Source: Acidobacteriota bacterium
GTDB taxonomy: Bacteria; Acidobacteriota; Terriglobia; Acidiferrales; UBA7541
DNA length: 6,637 nt
Direction of reading: 5' to 3'
Assembly: GCA_003153585.1 (NCBI GenBank)
Contig: PLZZ01000077.1
Span: 789 to 7,425, forward strand
A program made the position numbers and the translations under genes. Shown one piece after another: positions 1 to 5,932 of this stretch. Position 1 is the first letter of the stretch; each line of letters begins with the position of its first letter. Below the pieces are notes generated by a model. That model did not search any database, was not told the origin of the DNA, and saw only the letters and a list, made by a program, of their open reading frames with translations.

Positions 1-22
1 GATTTGAACCAACGACCTCCGG
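1..22 (-). repeat. Partial copy of tRNA-fMet 3' half (tRNA remnant or att-like repeat), cut by window edge
   Basis: These 22 bases are identical to 128-149 inside the intact tRNA-fMet gene. They correspond to tRNA nucleotides 41-62: the 3' side of the anticodon stem, the variable loop, the 5' T-stem strand and the T-loop. Identity stops at base 23. The sequence beyond it cannot form an anticodon arm with this half, because a separate 7-bp GC hairpin lies there instead, so this is not a second working tRNA. The match runs to the left window edge and could extend to the CCA end outside. It may be an integration scar or attachment-site repeat, since integrases often target tRNA 3' halves, or the relic of a tandem tRNA duplication. 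The identity is directly visible; the origin is inferred. Confidence 0.75.
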
Positions 23-26
23 CCCC

Positions 27-45
27 GGCCCGGTGAAGCCGGGCC
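27..45. other. Perfect GC hairpin next to the tRNA fragment
   Basis: GGCCCGG at 27-33 and CCGGGCC at 39-45 form a perfect 7-bp stem around a 5-nt loop. No T-run follows on either strand, so a classical intrinsic terminator is not supported. It sits exactly where the tRNA-like identity ends and could mark the junction of the duplication. Confidence 0.45.
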
Positions 46-60
46 GAATGGAAGAATGTC

Positions 61-78
61 AGCCCGGGTTTTCGGGCT
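61..78 (-). terminator. Possible terminator hairpin downstream of tRNA-fMet
   Basis: AGCCCG (61-66) pairs with CGGGCT (73-78), a 6-bp GC-rich stem with a short loop, 35 nt past the tRNA CCA end in the direction of transcription. The following bases on the minus strand (GACATTCTTCC) are only mildly T-rich, so termination would be weak or factor-assisted. A T-rich run (TTTCTTTTATT, 112 down to 102) directly follows the CCA and may instead be where 3' processing or release begins. Confidence 0.35.
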
Positions 79-112
79 CAGGAAGACGGCAGGGAATGCG
101 GAATAAAAGAAA

Positions 113-189
<77 letters not shown>

Positions 190-194
190 AAAAC

Positions 195-223
195 ATGATA
201 GCGGATGTGCGCGGTGCGGTCAA
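195..223 (-). promoter_or_regulatory. Sigma70-type promoter of tRNA-fMet
   Basis: On the minus strand there is a -35 TTGACC (223-218), a 17-bp spacer and a -10 TATCAT (200-195). Both hexamers are close to consensus and the spacing is ideal. Only five bases (GTTTT) separate the -10 box from the first nucleotide of the mature tRNA at 189, so transcription should begin at or within 1-2 nt of the mature 5' end. The rest of the 190-304 gap shows no gene. It also shows no convincing terminator for the upstream pseudopilin operon: only a weak GAGC/GCTC pairing followed by A-rich, not T-rich, transcript sequence. Confidence 0.7.
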
Positions 224-304
224 ATCAACCCAACCACTAATTTTTGAGCGCCTTTCACCCTGGTGCTCGAATCAGCGGCACACTTCACAGGTAGGGTCAG
301 CCCC

Positions 305-739
305 TCACCACGAGCTGTAAGGATCATTCTCGAACGGAGATACTTTGTCTGATGCCGAGTGCACGTCCGTGATTCCCGAAGCGCTTTGTTCCGGGCTGAC
401 GTCCAAATCTTCCGAGACCGTGTTCCAGTCTTTCGCATTCGTCATCGGGTCGGTTGGAATCTGTTGGATGTAGTGCGAGCTCACGAGATCATCGAGCGAG
501 GACGGCGCCGCTTCTTTGTCTTCCGTGTAATGCTGAATGGCATCGCGCATGACCTTCAGGTCCGTGCGCAGTGTCGTTTCTTTCGCCCGTGTAACTGATT
601 TTTGATAGTTTCCCGCGGCAATGGTAGCTAGGATCATGATAATTGCGATCACAACCATCAATTCAATTAGCGTAAACCCGCGCTGAATTGCGCGGTGCCC
701 AGCGTCACTATTCGATTTGCATTTATCCCTGTGCATCAT
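305..739 (-). CDS. GspG-like type II secretion / type IV pilus pseudopilin (144 aa)
   Basis: This is a small inner-membrane pseudopilin that would be cleaved and N-methylated by a prepilin peptidase and assembled into a short pseudopilus. A prepilin site, RG|FTLIELMVV, puts cleavage after Gly21. The mature protein is 123 aa, with the assembly glutamate at mature position 5 followed by a hydrophobic helix (about residues 22-45). An alpha-helical stretch (TDLKVMRDAIQHY) and the loop QIPTDPMTNAKDW follow. The C-terminus has DVHSASDK and ends PYSSW, matching the GspG-like pattern. Two adjacent ATGs (739 and 736) are possible starts; a G-run (751-747) seven bases upstream is the only, weak, ribosome binding site. 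The 21-aa leader is longer than usual. It is the last gene of the operon, 19 nt after a paralogue. Its substrate or pilus system cannot be told from the sequence. Confidence 0.9.
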   Translation of the reverse strand: MMHRDKCKSNSDAGHRAIQRGFTLIELMVVIAIIMILATIAAGNYQKSVTRAKETTLRTDLKVMRDAIQHYTEDKEAAPSSLDDLVSSHYIQQIPTDPMTNAKDWNTVSEDLDVSPEQSASGITDVHSASDKVSPFENDPYSSW

Positions 740-758
740 TGCCCAACCCCCAACGCAA

Positions 759-1304
759 TTACCAATCCGAGTATTTGGTGCCGTTCAGTGCGGTTCCGGA
801 TGATTTGGTGAATACGTCGAAGACATCCGTACCGCCCCAGGAAGTGGTATCCGTATCGTCCTGAACGGAGCGCATACCCCAATCTTGATTTCCGGTCATC
901 GGGTCGATTGGAATTCTGCGCAGAAACCGGACATTTTTACCGGTAACCCCGGTCAACGCCACGCCGTGAACCAATGTCTGCAGATCGGGCGGATATCCCT
1001 CGGTGCCGGCTTGAACTTGAATTTGTCCCTTGTCAGCCGCATCTTTGTAGCGATCGATAGCGTCACGCATTTGCCGCAGGTCGTAACGAAGGGCATCCTC
1101 TTTGTGCCTCTTCACGGTGACGCGCGCCAAAGGAATCGCCGCTGTCGCCAACACCAGAAGAATCGCACAAGCCAGGACCAGTTCGATCAGCGTCATGCCG
1201 GTCGCGCGGGGGCGCGCGCTCCGGAAAAATCCGGAAGCTGACACTTGCGGCCGAGGGGAACTGCTTACAACTTGACGGCTGAGAATCCTGCTCATCTCGA
1301 TCAC
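759..1304 (-). CDS. GspG-like pseudopilin paralogue (181 aa, long leader)
   Basis: This is a second pseudopilin of the same family as its downstream neighbour. The prepilin site is ATG|MTLIELVLA with cleavage after Gly36, so the mature protein (145 aa) begins with Met rather than the usual Phe; Glu5 is kept. A hydrophobic helix covers about residues 37-58. Then come a helix (YDLRQMRDAIDRYKDAA), the loop RIPIDPMTGNQDWG, and a tail with DVFDVFTKSSG ending KYSDW. The shared DPMT...DW, DV and Y-S-x-W elements show common ancestry with the 144-aa protein. The start used is GTG at 1304, overlapping the secretin stop by 4 nt (GTGA), which implies translational coupling; AGGTG lies only 2 nt before it. 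Alternatives are ATG at 1295 (leader 33 aa) and GTG at 1244 (leader 16 aa). The Arg-rich leader is unusually long if either upstream start is real. Confidence 0.88.
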   Translation of the reverse strand: MIEMSRILSRQVVSSSPRPQVSASGFFRSARPRATGMTLIELVLACAILLVLATAAIPLARVTVKRHKEDALRYDLRQMRDAIDRYKDAADKGQIQVQAGTEGYPPDLQTLVHGVALTGVTGKNVRFLRRIPIDPMTGNQDWGMRSVQDDTDTTSWGGTDVFDVFTKSSGTALNGTKYSDW

Positions 1305-3595
1305 TGCACCTGAATCGTGGCTTCTCCGGACACCATCGGAATTGTCCGTTGCTGCGAATCATGCGCATTCACTTGCAATATCTGGAGCGACGAATTGCCC
1401 GGGGCAATTGCGCGGATGACGAAGCCCAGCAGCGTTCCGGTACCGTTTATTCCCGGCGTGTTGGGCTGGCGCGTGGCGGAGACTACCACTTCGCCGCGCT
1501 GCGAATCGATTCGCTGGACGATGGCAATTTCCTGCGTTCCGCCGGAGAGAAATCCTCCGTTGCGAACTTCTTCCACCTGAATCACCGCCGGGTTGTAGTG
1601 GACGAGGAGCGGGATTGAGTATAGATCGTTCACATTTGAAACCGCGAGGCCCAGCGTCGTGGTGTCACCCGTCTTCATGGTCGTCGCCGCAGGCTCGAAG
1701 TGAAGCCGAGCAGCCGGAGTTCCCGCTTGTGGCGCGGAGGTCGGCATCATGGCTGGAGCCACCGCTGGAGTTGGCGCCACAGCAGCAGCTGCGGGTTGCG
1801 TCGGTCCTCCCTCAGGCATTACTTCCGAATCTTCGCGATAGATGCGCACGTTCGAGTCCGTGCCCGCCGCCATCGAACGAAGATTCTCGGCAGAAAACGA
1901 AGGTAGCCGAATGACATGGGGAGTCACAACAATTAAGGTTTCGTCTTCCTCGACCTCATGGCTATTGTCCGAGAATAAATAGCGTATTGCGGGAATTTCG
2001 CCCAGTCCCGGTATGCCGTTAATCAGCTTCGTATCCGTTCGCTCGATCAGTCCGCCCAGCACGCTGACTTCGCCCTCTTTCAAGCGGATATCAACTTCCT
2101 CTTTTTTCTGGCCGATGACCGGTTGATTGATTCCTCCGATACTATCGGTACCCGTGATTTGAGAAATATCCACTGTCAGCTTCATGCTGATTTCGCCGTC
2201 GGGATGTACGCGGGGCGTCACCTCGATGTTCACGCCCACGTCGATGTACTGGAATTGCGTGTTAACCAGGGGATTCACCACACCCGCCGAGCCGGTAGTG
2301 CCCACTCCCACGCCGGCTTGAAAGCTCCCGGTTGCTACCGGAACGCGCGAGCCGATTTTCAGCGTGGCCTTCTGTCCATCGGTGACACGAAGTTCCGGAT
2401 CCTGGACGATTTTCGTTTGGCTATCGGTCAAGATCGCATTTGCCTGCGCGCCCGGCAGCGTGATGCTCCAATCCGCAGTGCCCAGGTGCTTCAAATTATT
2501 CAGGGTAACCTGCGGTGTGGTAGTCGTTGTGCTCGTCGTAGTAGTGCCGGTAGTGGTGGTTGAGCTATTTGGCTGCAGAGATGTGCGGGGGTTGAACGCG
2601 ACCGCGATGGATTGGCCTGGAAGAATACCCAAGTCGCGAAGGCGGTCAACGCTCGCCGTCATCACCTGAATGTGAAGCAAAATCTCGGGCTTTGACTTGT
2701 CGATGTCCCGGATGATCTTGGCCGCGAGCGCCAGTTTGTCGGGCGTGTCGCGGATCACGATCGCATTCTGCGCGTTCACCTGCTGCAAGCGGTGCAAGTC
2801 AAGCAGTTGACGCAGCCCGTTCACTATCTCGGTCAAATCTTGCGGCGTGATCGTGTTCGAGAGATAAAACGTCTTTACGACTTCGTCCTCGAGGTCCTTG
2901 CGCTTTTGCGGCTGGTCCGGCGCCACGAAAATCACGCTCGGAGTCACCGGCTTCCAGAAAGTTTTGCTTGCGAGCGACACCGTGTCGAGAGCTTGTTCCA
3001 GGGTTACATTCGGCAGCTCAATCGTAATGCGCTTCGCCGTAAGCTCCGGATCGAAAACTACGCTCAAGCCCGCTAGCTTCGCGATTGTTTCGTACACCAC
3101 GCGGGCATCATTCGTCATCTTCAAATTGATTGGTTCGCGCGAAAGGGGCTTCAACAGTGGAGGCGCCGAAAGAAGCTGGTCATCCTCCGGAGGGGCCGGG
3201 TTGACCGGTTTCGGGGCGTCGGCCGCACCTTGCGCGATCAGGTCCATGGTTCGCTTAACTTCTTGGTCCGCGGCGGAATTGGAAGGGTCAATCAATTGAG
3301 CTTTTTGGAATTCACCCAGGGCGAGCTGGAGATCACCCCTTTTCAGCGCTACCTGGCCCTGCTTCACGTGCGTCACCGCAGATTCATAGCGCATCTGCTG
3401 AGCGCGCAGCTTGTATTCGGCGTTGGTAGGGTCTACGCGGAGAGCTCGTTCGTAATGGACTAGCGCAGTGTCGTAATCCTGAATATTCTCGGCCTTACGT
3501 CCGGCGTCATAGTCCAAGCCCGCCCCGGACTTTGGGCACCCAGCAAGCAACGAAGCCACGAGCAACAAAAGTGAAAAGCATCCCAATCGGCGCAA
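1301..3595 (-). CDS. Outer-membrane secretin lipoprotein (GspD/PilQ family) with TPRs and C-terminal cohesin-like domain
   Basis: This protein forms the outer-membrane ring through which a type II secretion or pilus-like system exports its load. With the TTG start it has 764 residues: a lipoprotein signal (MRRLGCFSLLLLVAS, lipobox LAGC, lipidated Cys20), TPR-like helices (about 22-121, including YDTALVHYERALRVDP and LQLALGEFQKAQLIDP), and an STN/N0 domain (about 156-226). An N1-like secretin domain follows (about 236-301), then a Thr-run (about 344-360), and the secretin core (about 386-566) with VPVATG, YIDVGVNIEVTPRV, VSVLGGLI and a conserved TLIVVTPHVI end. A Pro/Ala linker (about 592-629) leads to a cohesin-like beta domain (about 630-764). 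TTG at 3595 is preferred because GGAGG lies 7 nt upstream and the lipoprotein signal then begins directly at the start. The longer frame from ATG at 3712 (803 aa) would put 39 polar residues before the signal and lacks a Shine-Dalgarno site. It is the first gene of the operon with two pseudopilins. Function is firm at family level; the exact system is not. Confidence 0.9.
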   Translation of the reverse strand: MRRLGCFSLLLLVASLLAGCPKSGAGLDYDAGRKAENIQDYDTALVHYERALRVDPTNAEYKLRAQQMRYESAVTHVKQGQVALKRGDLQLALGEFQKAQLIDPSNSAADQEVKRTMDLIAQGAADAPKPVNPAPPEDDQLLSAPPLLKPLSREPINLKMTNDARVVYETIAKLAGLSVVFDPELTAKRITIELPNVTLEQALDTVSLASKTFWKPVTPSVIFVAPDQPQKRKDLEDEVVKTFYLSNTITPQDLTEIVNGLRQLLDLHRLQQVNAQNAIVIRDTPDKLALAAKIIRDIDKSKPEILLHIQVMTASVDRLRDLGILPGQSIAVAFNPRTSLQPNSSTTTTGTTTTSTTTTTPQVTLNNLKHLGTADWSITLPGAQANAILTDSQTKIVQDPELRVTDGQKATLKIGSRVPVATGSFQAGVGVGTTGSAGVVNPLVNTQFQYIDVGVNIEVTPRVHPDGEISMKLTVDISQITGTDSIGGINQPVIGQKKEEVDIRLKEGEVSVLGGLIERTDTKLINGIPGLGEIPAIRYLFSDNSHEVEEDETLIVVTPHVIRLPSFSAENLRSMAAGTDSNVRIYREDSEVMPEGGPTQPAAAAVAPTPAVAPAMMPTSAPQAGTPAARLHFEPAATTMKTGDTTTLGLAVSNVNDLYSIPLLVHYNPAVIQVEEVRNGGFLSGGTQEIAIVQRIDSQRGEVVVSATRQPNTPGINGTGTLLGFVIRAIAPGNSSLQILQVNAHDSQQRTIPMVSGEATIQVQ
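2516..2566 (-). repeat. Thr-run low-complexity tract within the secretin gene
   Basis: Near-repetitive ACN codons encode SSTTTTGTTTTSTTTTT, between the N-domains and the secretin core. The threonine codons vary at the third base, so this looks like a selected linker rather than a pure triplet expansion. Its length could nonetheless vary between strains by slippage. A Thr/Ser-rich stretch at this place is probably a flexible loop in or near the last periplasmic domain. Confidence 0.7.
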
Positions 3596-3602
3596 AAAGG
3601 TT

Positions 3603-3607
3603 CCTCC
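3603..3607 (-). promoter_or_regulatory. Shine-Dalgarno site that decides the secretin start
   Basis: GGAGG on the minus strand is followed by AACCTTT and then TTG (3595-3593). The 7-nt spacing is ideal, and the reading frame continues straight into a lipoprotein signal peptide. This is the strongest ribosome binding site in the window and supports a TTG start. Confidence 0.75.
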
Positions 3608-3632
3608 GCGCGGTTTCCATGCGTCTTCGTAA

Positions 3633-3661
3633 AGTCTAGCACCCGCTATAAGATGCCGCAA
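3633..3661 (-). promoter_or_regulatory. Candidate promoter of the secretin-pseudopilin operon
   Basis: On the minus strand TTGCGG (3661-3656), a 17-bp spacer and TAGACT (3638-3633) resemble a weak sigma70 promoter. It would start RNA near 3626 and give a leader of about 30 nt before the TTG codon at 3595. If real, it excludes the upstream ATG at 3712, which would not be transcribed. The hexamers are only moderate matches. The 206-bp divergent spacer (3596-3801) holds no other gene. Confidence 0.3.
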
Positions 3662-3773
3662 GGAATGGTCCGCATTGTGCTGGGTAAGTACATTAGACGG
3701 ATCAAGTTTCATATTCGCTCAAGGTAATGTGAAAATCGTGCGCTCTCGGGTGAAACCGGGCGAAATCTGCGAC

Positions 3774-3803
3774 TTGCAGCGCATTGCATGCGGCGGCTAT
3801 CAT
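3774..3803 (+). promoter_or_regulatory. smpB: Candidate promoter overlapping the smpB start
   Basis: TTGCAG (3774-3779) and TATCAT (3798-3803) are spaced by 18 bp, and the -10 hexamer equals that of the tRNA-fMet promoter. Transcription would begin around 3810-3811, at the in-frame GTG (3811), giving a leaderless mRNA. The -10 box would then overlap the ATG at 3802. This is inference from motif matches only. Confidence 0.3.
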
Positions 3804-4299
3804 GGTTGGCGTGAAATCGAACGCCAACAAATCTCAACACGAAGGGGTCAAGATTGTTGCGCAGAATCGGGCCGCTTCCTACAACTATCATCTGCTCGAT
3901 AGCTTGGAAGCGGGGCTGGTGCTTGTTGGAACCGAAGTAAAAACATTGCGCGAGGGCAAGGGAACCCTGCGGGACGCCTATGCGGAAATTCGCGGTGGCG
4001 AGGCCTGGCTGGTAAACTGTCACATTCCGGAGTATCTACCCGGAGGCTTTCGCAATCACGACCCTCTTCGAAAACGAAAGCTGCTGATCAAGAGGCGCGA
4101 GATTGAGAGGCTTTTGGTTCAAACCCAGCAAAAGGGTATGACCGTAGTGCCGACGAAGATTTACTTTCGCGACGGCATAGCAAAATGCGAATTGGCGGTG
4201 GCCAAAGGAAAGAAGTTTCACGATCGCCGCGAATCCGAAAGACAAAAAGAAGCTAAACGAGAAGCCAGCGAAGCGATCTTCCGCTCTCGACGGCGATAA
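3802..4299 (+). CDS. smpB: SsrA (tmRNA)-binding protein SmpB
   Basis: SmpB binds tmRNA and places it in the empty A site of stalled ribosomes so that trans-translation can tag the nascent chain and free the ribosome. From ATG 3802 it has 165 aa, close to the usual 150-160. Family features in order: KIVAQNRAASYNY, the core EAGLVLVGTEVKTLREGK, the INCH-like segment NCHIPEYLPGG, DPLRKRKLL, VVPTKIYFRDG, and VAKGKKFHDRR. The tail is basic and would be ordered in the mRNA channel (RESERQKEAKREA...FRSRRR). No Shine-Dalgarno site precedes any of the possible starts (TTG 3784, ATG 3802, GTG 3811); the gene may be translated from a leaderless GTG. It stands divergent from the secretin operon and 16 nt before pepA, so they are probably cotranscribed. 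The tmRNA gene itself is not in the window. Confidence 0.95.
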   Translation: MVGVKSNANKSQHEGVKIVAQNRAASYNYHLLDSLEAGLVLVGTEVKTLREGKGTLRDAYAEIRGGEAWLVNCHIPEYLPGGFRNHDPLRKRKLLIKRREIERLLVQTQQKGMTVVPTKIYFRDGIAKCELAVAKGKKFHDRRESERQKEAKREASEAIFRSRRR

Positions 4300-4315
4300 A
4301 TCAAAAAAGGGGAAC

Positions 4316-5806
4316 ATGCAGATACAACTGGAGACTAAGCCGTTTTCTTCTATTTCTACGGATGCACTTGTAACTTATATATTCGACCGGGAAAACAAGC
4401 TCGAAGGAGTGGGAGGCGAAATTGACCGCGCCATGAACGGCCAGCTTGCCTCACTTGTAGAGAGCGGGGAACTGACCGGGAAGGCGCTCGAGGTTGTGCT
4501 CGTACATTTCCCAGCAGGGCTCGGGGCGCAACGCCTGCTGCTGGTAGGCGCCGGGAAGCGGGACAAATTTGAAACAGCGGATTTGCGAAAAATTGCCGGT
4601 ACGGCGTTGCGCTACCTAAAGTCCCACGGTGTGAAGAAGTTCGTATTCGTCACCCAGGAAGGCGAACGCGGGCCGAACGCGGCGCAAGCTGTGGTGGAGG
4701 GATTGATCGCCGCCGATTTCGAATCGAACAAATACCATACGGAGAAAAAGCCGAACCGCGAAATTCAATCCGTTTCGCTCGCCAACTTTGACGCCGGACT
4801 GGGCGCTAACCTTACGGCCGCAATTGAACATGGCCGCGTGCTTGCAGAGTCTCAGAATTTCGCCCGCGATCTGATTAACGAGCCTTCCAACCGGCTCACC
4901 CCTACCATGCTGGCCACGCGCGCCGAAGCCATGGCGAAGGAAGCGGGACTCTCGGTGGAAATCCTCGACGAGAGGAAGATTTCGGACTTGAAAATGGGAG
5001 CCCTCCTTGGCGTAGCGCAAGGCAGCGTAGAACCGCCGCGCGTGATCGTCCTGAGATACACCCCGGAAAATGCGCGGCCGGGTGGACCCGTGCTGGGGCT
5101 GGTGGGCAAAGCGGTGACGTTTGACACCGGCGGTATCTCCATCAAGCCGGCCGATAACATGGAGAAAATGAAGTACGACATGGGAGGCGGCGCAACCATG
5201 CTGGGTGCGATGCGCGCGATTGCAGCGTTGAAGCCTGCTGTGCCGGTGATCGCGGTGATTCCCGCGACGGAGAATATGCCCGGCGGCCGGGCGCAGAAAC
5301 CGGGTGACGTGCAAGTCGCGATGTCCGGAAAAACCATCGAGATTATCAATACCGACGCAGAGGGCCGGCTGATTCTCGCCGATGGTATTTGCTACGCGCG
5401 CAAACTGGGCTGCACTCATTTGATCGACGCTGCTACGCTGACAGGAGCCATCCAGGTGGCGCTGGCCAACGTGCACGTCGGCGCGTTCGGCACGCCGCGA
5501 GAATATCTCGACCAGTTTTTGGAAAGCGCAAAGGCTGCCGGCGAAAAAATGTGGCCCATGCCGATGGACGACGAATACCAGGAAATGATCAAGAGCAACA
5601 TCGCAGACATTCGCAATACCGGCACGGGGAAAGGCGGTGGCGCGATCACGGCGGCGTGGTTCATCAAGGAATTCGCCGAGGACACGCCCTGGATACATCT
5701 GGACATCGCGGCGACGTGCTGGGTTGATGAAGGCCGTCCGTGGCTTGCGAAGGGTCCGACCGGCGTCGCGATTCGCTCGATTGTAGATTTCGCGTTGAAG
5801 CTGTGA
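4316..5806 (+). CDS. pepA: Leucyl aminopeptidase, M17 family (cytosol aminopeptidase PepA)
   Basis: This is a cytoplasmic hexameric two-metal aminopeptidase that removes N-terminal residues, leucine best, from peptides. It works in the last steps of protein turnover. Its 496 aa comprise an N-terminal macro-like domain (about 1-160) and the C-terminal catalytic domain (about 165-496). All expected active residues are present, at a constant offset of -5 from E. coli PepA: metal ligands Lys265, Asp270, Asp288, Asp347, Glu349, and catalytic Lys277 and Arg351. The signature NTDAEGRL is intact at 345-352, as are NEPSN (188-192) and FDTGG (269-273). Near the end the family's usual HLDIAGTAW appears as HLDIAATCW. 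AGGGG lies just before the ATG, a slightly close spacing. It follows smpB by 16 nt and is convergent with argS. In some bacteria PepA also binds DNA (Xer recombination, carAB control); nothing here tests that. Confidence 0.97.
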   Translation: MQIQLETKPFSSISTDALVTYIFDRENKLEGVGGEIDRAMNGQLASLVESGELTGKALEVVLVHFPAGLGAQRLLLVGAGKRDKFETADLRKIAGTALRYLKSHGVKKFVFVTQEGERGPNAAQAVVEGLIAADFESNKYHTEKKPNREIQSVSLANFDAGLGANLTAAIEHGRVLAESQNFARDLINEPSNRLTPTMLATRAEAMAKEAGLSVEILDERKISDLKMGALLGVAQGSVEPPRVIVLRYTPENARPGGPVLGLVGKAVTFDTGGISIKPADNMEKMKYDMGGGATMLGAMRAIAALKPAVPVIAVIPATENMPGGRAQKPGDVQVAMSGKTIEIINTDAEGRLILADGICYARKLGCTHLIDAATLTGAIQVALANVHVGAFGTPREYLDQFLESAKAAGEKMWPMPMDDEYQEMIKSNIADIRNTGTGKGGGAITAAWFIKEFAEDTPWIHLDIAATCWVDEGRPWLAKGPTGVAIRSIVDFALKL

Positions 5807-5842
5807 TCCATGTTTGGGATCCGTGCTGCTGGCTCAGAAATA

Positions 5843-5880
5843 CCAGAGCAGATCCCTCGCTTCGCTCGGGATGACAGCAG
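5843..5880. repeat. Palindromic dispersed repeat (CHPERSEGS type) in the pepA-argS spacer
   Basis: The core 5852-5872 is an imperfect palindrome: ATCCC and GGGAT arms with an inner GC/GC pair around TTC. It is flanked by AGCAG at 5847-5851 and TGACAGCAG at 5872-5880. On the minus strand one frame reads CHPERSEGS, a peptide well known as a spurious translation of this repeat type in many genomes. A second imperfect hairpin adjoins it (CTGCTGG 5826-5832 with CCAGAGCAG 5843-5851). It sits between two convergent genes and could serve as a two-way RNA-end structure. The copy number in this genome cannot be seen from a single copy. Confidence 0.6.
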
Positions 5881-5932
5881 TTTGGCGGGACTAACAAGTA
5901 AGGTGTTTCGCCGCCCACAGCGCGCGTGCTCA

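Noticed and set aside
230..304. Terminator after the pseudopilin operon
   Set aside because: Only a 4-bp GAGC/GCTC pairing with a large loop is visible, and the transcript downstream is A-rich rather than U-rich.
2123..2563. Open frame on the plus strand across the secretin core
   Set aside because: It is antisense to conserved secretin motifs, has no ribosome binding site and encodes no recognisable fold.
3784..3801. TTG 3784 as the smpB start
   Set aside because: It adds six residues (MHAAAI) with no ribosome binding site, and the extension is not typical of SmpB. ATG 3802 or GTG 3811 are more likely.
4616..5698. Long open frame (360 codons) antisense to pepA
   Set aside because: It lies wholly opposite a gene with a complete set of catalytic residues. 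Its translation is rich in Arg/His and has no recognisable domain, as expected for a GC-rich antisense shadow.
5805..5821. GATCC/GGATC hairpin at the pepA stop as a terminator
   Set aside because: It has only 5 bp with a 7-nt loop, overlaps the stop codon and has no T-run after it.
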